Shown here piece after piece: positions 19,426-26,714 of a stretch of 64,000 nt of DNA. The stretch comes from Phenylobacterium deserti (lineage in GTDB: Bacteria; Pseudomonadota; Alphaproteobacteria; Caulobacterales; Caulobacteraceae). The notes below the pieces were generated by a model. That model saw only the letters and a list, made by a program, of their open reading frames with translations. It was not told where the DNA came from and did no database searches. Each line of letters opens with the position of its first letter. Within the stretch, counting starts at the first letter, position 1. The stretch is from the NCBI GenBank assembly GCA_943332615.1, contig CALQQB010000001.1, positions 62,001-126,000 on the forward strand, written 5' to 3'. The position numbers were made by a program, and so were the translations under genes.

Positions 19426-20394
19426 ATGGAAACGACGACCCACCCCCAACCGAAGACGCTGATGGAAGCGGTCCGGTATTTCGCCGACGCAGACCGCACC
19501 CTGGCGATGGCCGTGAGCCTCCGCTGGCCGGAAGGCGTCCACTGCCCGACGTGCGGCCGGACGGACGTTCGGTTCCTCGCCACCCGGCGCATTTGGGAGT
19601 GCAAGGAGAAGCACGCCAAGCGCCAGTTCAGCGCCAAGGTCGGCACGATCTTCGAAGACAGCGCGCTTCCCCTCGACAAGTGGTTCGTCGCGATCTGGTC
19701 GGTCGCCAACTGCAAGAACGGGATCAGCAGCTATGAGCTGGCCCGCGCCGTTGGCTGCACTCAGAAGTCCGCGTGGTTCATGCTGCACCGTATCCGGGTC
19801 GCCATGGACGCGGGCGGCCTGGGCAAGTTCGGCGGCACGGTCGAGGCCGACGAAACCTTCATCGGCGGCTCGGTTTCGAACATGCATGAGCACAAGCGCA
19901 AGAAGCTCAACTCGGGTGGCCGTGGCGACGACAAGGCCGCCGTCATGGGCATCCTGCAACGCGCTGACGGCAAGGTCCCGAGCCGCGTTCTGGCCCGCAC
20001 GATCCGCTCGGCGACTGCCAAGACGCTGCACAGCATGGTCCGCGAGAACGTCGAGGCCGGTTCGCAACTGATGACCGACAACTGGACTGGCTACCGGGGC
20101 CTCGGCGCCGAATACATCCACCAGACGGTCAATCACTCGGTCGAGTACGTTCGCGGCAACGTCCACTCCAACGGCATTGAGAACTTCTGGTCGCTGCTCA
20201 AGCGCACCGTGAAGGGCACGTATGTCAGCGTCGATCCCCAGCACCTGAACGCCTACCTCGCCGAACAGACCTTCCGCTTCAACGAGCGCAAGGGAACCGA
20301 CCTGACCCGCTTCCGCGCCGTGCTAGGCTCCGTGTCCGGCAAGCGCCTGACCTACAAGGAACTGACCAGCCATGCCATCTCAGCCGCCTTCTGA
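19426..20394 (+). CDS. IS1595-family transposase (ISXO2-like)
   Basis: 322 residues. An N-terminal zinc ribbon (CPTCGRTDVRF then IWECKEKH) is followed by a helix-turn-helix-like region and the ISXO2-like DDE core. The catalytic acidic residues are probably in EADETFIGG, MTDNWTGYRGLG and SNGIENFWSLLKRT. It moves the element by cut-and-paste with 8-bp duplications. The start ATG lies 48 bp inside the left end. Length and motifs are intact, so the element is potentially active. Confidence 0.94.
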   Translation: METTTHPQPKTLMEAVRYFADADRTLAMAVSLRWPEGVHCPTCGRTDVRFLATRRIWECKEKHAKRQFSAKVGTIFEDSALPLDKWFVAIWSVANCKNGISSYELARAVGCTQKSAWFMLHRIRVAMDAGGLGKFGGTVEADETFIGGSVSNMHEHKRKKLNSGGRGDDKAAVMGILQRADGKVPSRVLARTIRSATAKTLHSMVRENVEAGSQLMTDNWTGYRGLGAEYIHQTVNHSVEYVRGNVHSNGIENFWSLLKRTVKGTYVSVDPQHLNAYLAEQTFRFNERKGTDLTRFRAVLGSVSGKRLTYKELTSHAISAAF

Positions 20395-20542
20395 AAGCCC
20401 CCCCAAGGGCGGGGGAAGCGAAGAGCCCGAAAGCAAGGTCACGCGCGGTAACTTCGAGGCTCTGGCGAAGGGCCTCTTTCGCGTTTCACCCGCCGACTAC
20501 GCCGCCGAGGAAGCGCGCCAGAAAGCCGCGAAGAAAAACTAG
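20372..20542 (+). CDS. Small ORF overlapping the transposase 3' end
   Basis: 56 codons: ATG at 20372 overlaps the last 23 bp of the transposase gene in another frame and ends at TAG 20540-20542. The product is Pro/Gly-rich at the start (SESPPKGGGSEEPESK) and then has an amphipathic segment FEALAKGLFRVSPADYAAEE with a Lys-rich end. Translational coupling to the transposase is likely. Small ORFs at this place occur in other IS1595 elements as far as I recall, but no function is known to me. Confidence 0.55.
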   Translation: MPSQPPSESPPKGGGSEEPESKVTRGNFEALAKGLFRVSPADYAAEEARQKAAKKN

Positions 20543-20650
20543 CCGAGGCCGGGAGGGGCGCGCTGAACTGGCATTCTCGCGCCACGCTCCTTTAAGTCCT
20601 CGGGTTCGCTCGGCGTTCACACCGCCGAGCCTCGGCCTCGGGGGTTGGGT

Positions 20651-20914
20651 CTAGTCCTCTGTGGACGCCCCCGAGGCCGACACCGGATCATGATTCCCTA
20701 AGTTGTCGGCGATGACCTCAAGCGCCTGCAAAATGTCGTGGCCGTAAGGCCTGATGCTGCTTTCGCTGTGGTCGGAGTACCAAGCAAAGGACGCCTCCCG
20801 CACTTCGGCGCGGAAGGCGCCCAGGTCTCGTCTCAACGCGCGCATCTCAATAGCGATGAAGACCGTCGCCAGAGCCGCTACGCCCAGGACTACCCATTCC
20901 AAAACTTCGCCCAT
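20651..20914 (-). CDS. IS passenger: small single-pass membrane protein
   Basis: 87 residues from the ATG with complement at 20912-20914, preceded on its strand by AAGGGGG; a longer in-frame start at 21049 adds unlikely residues. One hydrophobic helix near the N-terminus (VLEWVVLGVAALATVFIAI) is followed by a charged helix (EMRALRRDLGAFRAEV) and an acidic C-terminus. The topology resembles small bacteriophage or plasmid accessory membrane proteins. No family recognised. Confidence 0.55.
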   Translation of the reverse strand: MGEVLEWVVLGVAALATVFIAIEMRALRRDLGAFRAEVREASFAWYSDHSESSIRPYGHDILQALEVIADNLGNHDPVSASGASTED

Positions 20915-21069
20915 CAAGGCCCCCTTATCATCTTCATCTGACGCTCCCCTCTGCCGCCCGCTTGATCGCGGGATCGGCATTGGGGCGAAGTCTGGCGCCT
21001 TCTCAACGCACGGTCGGATCAGTGAGCGTTGCGAGCCCGATGAGCCCAAGGCTCATATTCCTCTCGCAA

Positions 21070-21720
21070 TTATGAGCCTCGCTGCTGAGCTTCCCAAATG
21101 GGCTTTGCGTGCCGCCGAATGGTCGCCTCTGCCGAGGGCAGGTGGCGTTCCTCCAACCATTCGGCCATCGCGGTTTCAATGTCCTTTTGGCGGGAGGCTC
21201 GTAATTCGCCACGCTCAATATGGGCCTCAATGTGAGCCTTGCATTCAACCCAATGAGGCGCGGCCCTGCGGCCCGGTGGGCGCCGATTCGGGACCGGCGG
21301 CGGCAGCGCAGTTGGCTCTTCGCCTGGCTGGCGGGCACCGGGTATTTCGTAGATGGAGGTGGGTTCAAACCTGACGCCGAAGTACTCGAACACCCGCTCC
21401 TCTGCGTAGCTCGTGCGGTCCACGCGGATGTGAAACGTGACCCCGCCAGTGCGCCAGAACGCGGCCAACTCAGACTTGATGTAGTTCACACCGGCCCACC
21501 AATCCGACGGGATCGCGGCGCATTCCATCTGGGCGGTCTTCCCGTCCCTCTTGTAGGAGAGGCCGCCCGCGCCCCAGGTGCGCCCGACGCTCGCGCGGCG
21601 CAGAATTTCCGTTACCGCCGTCTGACGACCGATTGAGGATAGAACCTGTAGGACGCGCGCGGCTGGTAGCCACTCCTCGAACTCTTCAGGCGTGGGATCG
21701 TCGCGAAGGCCATCGGGCAT
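21070..21720 (-). CDS. IS passenger: hypothetical protein of unknown family
   Basis: 216 residues starting 50 bp inside the right end of the element and reading inward. The N-terminal third (RVLQVLSSIGRQTAVTEILR) looks helical. A central Pro-rich stretch (ALPPPVPNRRPPGRR) separates it from a charged helical C-terminus, HLPSAEATIRRHAKPIWEA, that looks like a helix-turn-helix of the kind seen in phage- and IS-associated proteins. No catalytic motif is visible, so I do not assign a function. It is presumably cargo of the element. Confidence 0.6.
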   Translation of the reverse strand: MPDGLRDDPTPEEFEEWLPAARVLQVLSSIGRQTAVTEILRRASVGRTWGAGGLSYKRDGKTAQMECAAIPSDWWAGVNYIKSELAAFWRTGGVTFHIRVDRTSYAEERVFEYFGVRFEPTSIYEIPGARQPGEEPTALPPPVPNRRPPGRRAAPHWVECKAHIEAHIERGELRASRQKDIETAMAEWLEERHLPSAEATIRRHAKPIWEAQQRGS

Positions 21721-21748
21721 TGAGCCAAAGGCTCACGGCCAAGGCGTG

Positions 21749-21770
21749 CTGAGTCAAGTATGTTGTTACC
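21749..21770 (-). repeat. Right terminal inverted repeat of the IS1595-family element
   Basis: On the minus strand it begins GGTAACAACATACTTGAC, matching the left end. It contains the ATG at 21760 that is in frame with the orphan receiver domain. Confidence 0.92.
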
Positions 21771-21778
21771 GGTGAACC
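21771..21778. repeat. Target-site duplication, right copy
   Basis: GGTGAACC, the exact copy of 19370-19377. Confidence 0.93.
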
Positions 21779-22263
21779 TTCCGCGGGTCGGCGACGCCAA
21801 GCCGCCGGCCCGTCTGGCGCCAGCCAGCCCGCCCGAGTTGACGTCCGTGGCGCTGCGGGTGCTTGCGGCCGAGGACAACAGCGTCAACCAACTGGTGCTG
21901 AAGACCCTGCTGCATCAAATGGGCGTGGAGCCCACGGTGGTGGACAACGGCCAGGCGGCCGTCGAAGCCTGGGAAGCCCAGTCCTGGGATGTGATCCTGA
22001 TGGACATCCAAATGCCGATCATGGACGGGCTGACCGCCACCACCATGATCCGTGCTCGCGAGCTCGCGAGCAGACGGCCGCGCACGCCGATCGTCGCGCT
22101 GACCGCCAACGCCATGTCGCATCAGGTGGAGCATTATCTAGCCGCCGGGATGGACGGCCATGTGGCCAAGCCCATCGAAGCCGCCGCCCTCTTCGCCGCC
22201 CTCTGCTCTGTGGCCGGGGAGGCGGATGGGGACGACGGCGCGCTGGAGATCGCCGTTTCCTAA
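21779..22263 (+). pseudogene. Hybrid histidine kinase, C-terminal receiver part (separated by the IS)
   Basis: This is the receiver (REC) domain of the kinase that begins at 18054: LRVLAAEDNSVNQLVLK (acidic pocket), phospho-acceptor Asp in VILMDIQMPIMDG (codon 22003-22005), then TPIVALTANAM and the Lys in GHVAKPI. Joining base 19377 to 21779 keeps the frame (1,809 nt, 602 residues), so the split is recent and without further decay. An in-frame ATG at 21760 inside the element's right end could start a free-standing receiver of 167 residues, but no ribosome site is evident before it. Confidence 0.9.
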
Positions 22264-22325
22264 GGACTTCCAAGGTCCGCCTATCCCGGCGAAGCCATCA
22301 TGGCGTTCGCCGGGATGCGCGGCGG

Positions 22326-22769
22326 TCAGCCTTCCTCGGCCACCACCCGGATCAATTCCACGATCTTGCGCCGGATAGACGGCTCGGCGATGCGCGGGAA
22401 CGAGGCCATCAGTTCGATGCCTTCCGTAGACAGCATGAAGTCCTGCGCCGCGTCACGCTGGGTGGCGGCGGCATCCTGGTCGCCCAGCCCGTCGTAGAAA
22501 TAAGCCACCGGCGTACGCAGCGCCCCGGAGATTTCCCACAGCTTCGACGCGCTGACGCGGTTGGCGCCGCGCTCGTACTTCTGCACCTGCTGGAAGGTGA
22601 TGCCGAGCGCGTCGGCCAGACGTTCCTGACTGACGCCCATCTCCTTGCGGCGCATGCGAATCCGCAGGCCGACGTGGCGATCAACCGGATGGGGGCCTTC
22701 ACCCCGGCCGATAATGGCGTCGCCCAACACGGCGACGGCTTCAAGTTCGCGTTCCAATGGTTTTGTCAT
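22326..22769 (-). CDS. XRE-family helix-turn-helix regulator
   Basis: 147 residues from the ATG with complement at 22767-22769, preceded by GGGGAA. The central HTH_3 domain contains LRIRMRRKEMGVSQERLADA, then GITFQQVQKYERGANRVSAS and KLWEISGALRTPVAYFYDG, the usual shape of short alphaproteobacterial XRE regulators. The C-terminus (IRRKIVELIRVVAEE) probably dimerises. Two striking palindromes lie 60-125 bp upstream of its start, suggesting autoregulation. Confidence 0.88.
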   Translation of the reverse strand: MTKPLERELEAVAVLGDAIIGRGEGPHPVDRHVGLRIRMRRKEMGVSQERLADALGITFQQVQKYERGANRVSASKLWEISGALRTPVAYFYDGLGDQDAAATQRDAAQDFMLSTEGIELMASFPRIAEPSIRRKIVELIRVVAEEG

Positions 22770-22831
22770 TTCCCCGACCTGTTGATTAGAGAGCCACCCC
22801 GCCCATCCCACGATGGCGCGGCTCTCGCGCT

Positions 22832-22849
22832 GTACCTCCCCCGAGGTAC
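22832..22849. promoter_or_regulatory. Perfect palindrome upstream of the XRE gene
   Basis: GTACCTC, CCCC, GAGGTAC: 7-bp perfect arms, 63 bp upstream of the XRE start. Candidate operator or mRNA hairpin. Confidence 0.45.
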
Positions 22850-22862
22850 GTCCTTAAGTTGA

Positions 22863-22893
22863 GGCACGGTGGCGTTTTTTGAAAACGAGTGCC
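22863..22893. promoter_or_regulatory. Nested palindrome upstream of the XRE gene
   Basis: The outer arms GGCAC (22863-22867) and GTGCC (22889-22893) enclose the inner CGTTTT-TTG-AAAACG (22873-22887). It is an AT-rich core in a GC-rich genome and a likely protein-binding site. Confidence 0.4.
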
Positions 22894-22941
22894 TACCCAT
22901 TTTGGGGGTCCGCCAAGTTCCTGCGCCAGTCAGGCGGCTCC

Positions 22942-23971
22942 TCACAACGTCAGAATCTCCCGTTCCCACTCGGAGAGAACGCTGAAATCGGCCAATCCGG
23001 CGTACAGCCGGTGCAGGTGCGACGGATTGTCCACCAGGAACTGGATAGAGGGTTCGCGGGCCAATTGCCGGCTTGTCAACAGGTATCCGTGCTCCGCGCG
23101 CTCGCACCGATCGACCCTGACCAACCGACTCAGGCGCCGCTGGACGGTCTCCGGGGGAATGCCGAGACGCCCCGACATGGCCGCCGCGCGGATCGGTTTG
23201 CGCAGGCGGTCCGGCCCGAAGGCGTCCGCTGACCAGTCGCCGTCGGCCTCGCCGCCCTGGGTGTCGGGCAGGTGCTCGGTGTTGGCGTGGATGACCTGCA
23301 TGAGGATTAGGCGGCTGATGAGGTCGCCGACGTGCAGGTCGATCGGTTCGGCAAGACCCTACAGGTGGTCGGCCGACAACCGGATCACCAGGCGCACCGG
23401 CGGATTTTCCGGATCGAACGGCGGTCCGTTTTGGTCGCGGCAGATTCTCCAGCGGGCCAATGCCGCGCAGGCGGAAATAGAGGTCGCGGACCAGCTTGTA
23501 GTGGGCGTCCGAGGCCATCCTGTAGAAGGGCGAGTTCATGGGCCCGGCCGGGATGATCACCCCGCCGGGCCTTGACGTCACCACCCCCACCTCGATCAGC
23601 GCCGCGATCCGCCGGCGCGCGGTCTCGAAGGGGATGCGCAGCGAGTTGGCGACTGCGCTGATGCTGACCGGCCGGCGCAACGCGTCTGGCGGCGGCTGGT
23701 CAAGGGTGGCGTAGGCGCGTTGCAACTCAGGAATGCGGGAGATCTGGGCGACGTTGGCCTGGCTGATCGCGGTCAGCAGCAGGGCATCGACCACGTTGCG
23801 GCAGAAGCCGCCCAGCCTCACGAGGTCCAGCGCAAAGTCGTCCGCGAGGCGGCCGGCCACCCGCATGCTGTTATGCGGCGCCTGGCCCGCCATCCTGGCT
23901 ATGTCCCCCGACTTAGCTTGAGCATGGAGTAAACTACGTTCCGGGTCCCTTGGCACAAGCGCACAATCCAA
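22942..23971 (-). pseudogene. Disrupted two-module helix-turn-helix regulator
   Basis: Two parts of one protein lie in different frames. The upstream part (from 23971) reads NSLRIPFETARRRIAALIEV then GVVTSRPGGVI and FYRMASDAHYKLVRDLYFRL. The downstream part reads RLGIPPETVQRRLSRLVRV and ends LSEWEREILTL. Each contains a winged-helix-like motif. The reading frame shifts near 23430 (after ENLP), and after the shift the frame meets a TAG at 23359-23361 before continuing to the natural end. One frameshift plus one nonsense codon make loss of function likely. The original family is not certain. Confidence 0.7.
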
Positions 23972-24086
23972 AGGAGATTTTGACTCGCCTTACACGCTAC
24001 GGTCCGGAGGCCCGCCACGGCCGTCATGCACATGTAACCCGTACCGCAGTGATACGGTCTCGCCAGGAAGTGCGTGGCGGAGGGCT

Positions 24087-24115
24087 TTGTCTAGCGGCCC
24101 GCCGACCCTAAGATC
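24087..24115 (+). promoter_or_regulatory. Promoter of msrC, probably leaderless
   Basis: TTGTCTA (24087-24093), 13 bases, CCTAAGATC (24107-24115); the ATG at 24122 falls at the expected transcription start and no ribosome site precedes it. Confidence 0.45.
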
Positions 24116-24121
24116 CGCGCC

Positions 24122-24616
24122 ATGGCCGAAGCCTTCAACGAAACGGTGCTCCCGCCGGAAAAAGCCGCCCGCTACGCCGCCGTGGCCGAGGAGATCGCCG
24201 CCGTCCTGGACGGCGAGCCTAACCGCGTGGCGCGCATGGCCACTGTCGCTTCGATGCTCGCCAACAGCTTCGAGCACTATTTCTGGACAGGCTTCTATGT
24301 AGTCGATCCAGACAAGGCCGCCGAGTTGGTGGTCGGCCCCTACCAGGGCAGCCTGGGCTGCATGCGCATCGCCTTCGGTCGCGGGGTCTGTGGGGCGGCG
24401 GCGGCCACGCGCCAGACCCAGGTAGTCGAGAACGTCCATGCCTTTCCCGGCCACATCGCCTGCGACGGCCGGTCGGCCAGCGAGATCGTGGCCCCGGTGT
24501 TCGACCCGGCCGGCGAGTTGATCGCCGTGTTCGACGTGGATTCGGACCGGCTCGCGGCCTTCGACGGCGTGGACCGCGAGTGGCTGGAGCGGATCCTGTC
24601 GGCGACCTTCAGCTGA
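24122..24616 (+). CDS. msrC: Free methionine-(R)-sulfoxide reductase (GAF domain)
   Basis: 164 residues forming a single GAF domain. It reduces free L-methionine-(R)-sulfoxide in the cytoplasm with thioredoxin as reductant. The signature GPYQGSLGCMRI, GRGVCG and FPGHIACDGRSASEIV supplies C80, C90 and C114, the same spacing as the three catalytic/resolving cysteines of the E. coli enzyme. It stands alone, with a Caulobacter-type promoter directly before the ATG. Confidence 0.93.
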   Translation: MAEAFNETVLPPEKAARYAAVAEEIAAVLDGEPNRVARMATVASMLANSFEHYFWTGFYVVDPDKAAELVVGPYQGSLGCMRIAFGRGVCGAAAATRQTQVVENVHAFPGHIACDGRSASEIVAPVFDPAGELIAVFDVDSDRLAAFDGVDREWLERILSATFS

Positions 24617-24724
24617 CCCCTACGGCCCCGCGTTGTCTTACGTAGCGGGACCGGGCTAGAGCGGATTTCCAACGCGTCCGCCACCTCACCCTTGCGGCGG
24701 GCGCAGCAGACACGGAGCACTTCC

Positions 24725-25897
24725 ATGGCCGAGGCCTATATCGTCGCCGCTTCCCGCACCGCCGGGGGCCGCAAGGGCGGAAGACTCCGCGACTGGCACC
24801 CGTCCGACCTGGCCGGTGCGGTGCTGAATGATCTGGTCGCCCGCACGGGTATCGATCCGGCGGTGATTGAGGACGTCATCATGGGCTGCGTCACCCAGGC
24901 CGGCGAGCAGTCCACCAACATCGCGCGCAACGCGGTGCTGTCGTCGAAACTGCCCGAGAGCGTGCCCGCCACCTCAGTGGACCGTCAGTGTGGTTCGTCC
25001 CAGCAGGCCCTGCATTTCGCCGCCCAGGCGGTGATGAGCGGCACCCAGGACGTGGTCATCGCCGCAGGCGTCGAGAGCATGACGCGTGCGCCCATGGGCA
25101 TGTCGGTGATCCTGCCCATGAAGGCCGGCATGGGCGTACCCAAGAGCCCGAACCAGGAATTGCGCTATCCAAACATCCAGTTCAGCCAGTTCGCCGGCGC
25201 CGAAATGGTGGCCAAGAAGTACGGCCTGACCAAGGACCAGCTGGACGAGTACGGTTACCTGTCCCACCAGCGCGCTATCGCCGCCACCCAGGGCGGGGCA
25301 TTCAAGGACGAAATCCTGGTCGTCGATGGCAAGGACGCCGAAGGTAACACCGTGCGTCATGAGGCCGACGAAGGCATCCGCTTCGAGTCCAGCCTGGAAG
25401 CCATGAGGGGCGTCAAGCTCCTGCAGGAAGGCGGCGCCCTTACCGCCGCCACCTCCAGCCAGATCTGCGACGGCGCCTCGGGCGTGATGGTGGTGTCGGA
25501 GAAGGCGCTGAAGGAATACGGCCTGACCCCGCTGGCCCGCATCCACCATCTGTCGGTGATCGGCCACGATCCGGTGATCATGCTGGAAGCCCCGATCCCG
25601 GCGACGGCGCGCGCGCTGAAGCGGGCCGGCATGTCGATCGATGACATCGATCTGTTCGAGGTCAACGAGGCCTTCGCCTCCGTGCCGGTGGCGTGGCTGA
25701 AGGAACTGGGCGCCGATCCGGCCCGCCTGAACGTCAACGGCGGCGCCATCGCGCTGGGCCACCCGCTGGGCGCCTCGGGCACCAAGCTGATGACCACCCT
25801 GCTGAGCGCGCTGAAGTCCCGCGGCAAGAAGTACGGGCTGCAGACCATGTGCGAAGGCGGTGGTCTCGCCAACGTCACCATCGTCGAGCGGCTCTAG
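24725..25897 (+). CDS. Acetyl-CoA acetyltransferase (thiolase)
   Basis: 390 residues from ATG 24725. Catalytic residues are all present: nucleophile C89 in SVDRQCGSSQQAL, His in GGAIALGHPLGASG, and the second Cys in MCEGGGLANVTIVERL. The acidic CEGGG form differs from the common CIGGG of biosynthetic thiolases and is frequent in thiolases of beta-oxidation of branched or steroid side chains. The enzyme probably cleaves beta-ketoacyl-CoA. An SDR gene follows after 8 bp and may work with it. Confidence 0.92.
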   Translation: MAEAYIVAASRTAGGRKGGRLRDWHPSDLAGAVLNDLVARTGIDPAVIEDVIMGCVTQAGEQSTNIARNAVLSSKLPESVPATSVDRQCGSSQQALHFAAQAVMSGTQDVVIAAGVESMTRAPMGMSVILPMKAGMGVPKSPNQELRYPNIQFSQFAGAEMVAKKYGLTKDQLDEYGYLSHQRAIAATQGGAFKDEILVVDGKDAEGNTVRHEADEGIRFESSLEAMRGVKLLQEGGALTAATSSQICDGASGVMVVSEKALKEYGLTPLARIHHLSVIGHDPVIMLEAPIPATARALKRAGMSIDDIDLFEVNEAFASVPVAWLKELGADPARLNVNGGAIALGHPLGASGTKLMTTLLSALKSRGKKYGLQTMCEGGGLANVTIVERL

Positions 25898-25905
25898 GCG
25901 CGCCG

Positions 25906-26586
25906 ATGGCAGGACGCGTCCTGGCGATCACCGGCGCGTTCGGCGTCCTGGGTTCCGCCGTGGCCAAGGCCGCGGCGGAGCAGGGTGCGCGGGTCGCCCT
26001 GATCGATTTCGCCAAGGATGGCCCGACGGTCGATGGCGCGCTTATTCTGGGCGGGGTGGACCTGACGGACGCCGTGCAGGCCGGCGCGGCGATCGACGCC
26101 GTGGCCGACCACTTCGGCGGCCTGGACGCCCTGCTCAACATCGCCGGCGGCTTCGCCTGGCAGACGCTGGGCGACGGGCCGATCGACACCTGGCCGGCTC
26201 TCTACCGCCTGAACGTGCTGACCGCCGCCAATGCCAGCCGTTCGGCCATCCCGCATCTGAAGCGCAGCGCCGCCGGCCGGATCGTCAACGTCGGGGCCAA
26301 CGCCGCCCTGAAGGCGTCGCTCGGCATGGGCGCCTATGCTGCCTCCAAGGCCGGGGTCCATGCCCTGACCCAGTCGCTGGCGGAAGAGCTGAAGGGCGAC
26401 AACGTCACCGTCAACGCCGTCCTGCCCTCGATCCTCGACACCCCCGCCAACCGCGCCGAAATGCCCAACGATGACCCCGCCAAGTGGGTCTCGCCGGCCG
26501 ACCTCGCCGCGGCGATGCTGTTCCTGGCCGGGGAGGCTTCGAGCGCGATCACGGGCGCCCTGATTCCGGTGACGGGGCGGGTGTAG
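25906..26586 (+). CDS. SDR-family protein lacking the usual catalytic Ser
   Basis: 226 residues from ATG 25906. The Rossmann start is ITGAFGVLGSAVA, and NIAGG replaces the usual NNAG. The catalytic pair YAASK is present, but counting back 13 positions from Tyr gives Ala (VGANAALKAS) where classical SDRs have Ser. This resembles the dihydropteridine-reductase-like subgroup, which works without that Ser. It follows the thiolase with an 8-bp gap. Substrate unknown; NAD(P)-dependent reductase activity is inferred. Confidence 0.82.
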   Translation: MAGRVLAITGAFGVLGSAVAKAAAEQGARVALIDFAKDGPTVDGALILGGVDLTDAVQAGAAIDAVADHFGGLDALLNIAGGFAWQTLGDGPIDTWPALYRLNVLTAANASRSAIPHLKRSAAGRIVNVGANAALKASLGMGAYAASKAGVHALTQSLAEELKGDNVTVNAVLPSILDTPANRAEMPNDDPAKWVSPADLAAAMLFLAGEASSAITGALIPVTGRV

Positions 26587-26664
26587 CCATCCTGACGGCG
26601 CTGTTACGCGAAAGCCGCACCGGTTGTTCGAAATCGTCGCGGATAAGTGAACGACGGTAGCTTA

Positions 26665-26678
26665 GCGTTTCGAAGCGC
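26665..26678. promoter_or_regulatory. Near-palindrome upstream of TonB receptor
   Basis: GCGTTTCGAAGCGC is a 14-bp palindrome with one mismatched pair, 36 bp before the receptor ATG; a second TTCGAA lies about 35 bp upstream. Possible regulator site; weak evidence. Confidence 0.25.
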
Positions 26679-26714
26679 GCGACATTGCAGGTTCCTGGGA
26701 GGGAGCAGCCCGAC

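Larger units (their letters stand above)
19378..21770 (+). mobile_element. IS1595-family element with passenger ORFs (2,393 bp)
   Basis: The left end GGTAATAATATACTTGACGC and the inverted right end GGTAACAACATACTTGACTC agree at 19 of the first 22 positions. Both sides are flanked by the same 8-bp GGTGAACC. Inside are an ISXO2-like transposase (19426-20394), an overlapping 56-codon ORF, and two minus-strand ORFs. Removing the element and one duplication restores a continuous 602-codon hybrid kinase, which proves the boundaries. The length exceeds a simple IS1595 (about 1 kb) because of the passenger segment. Confidence 0.95.
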
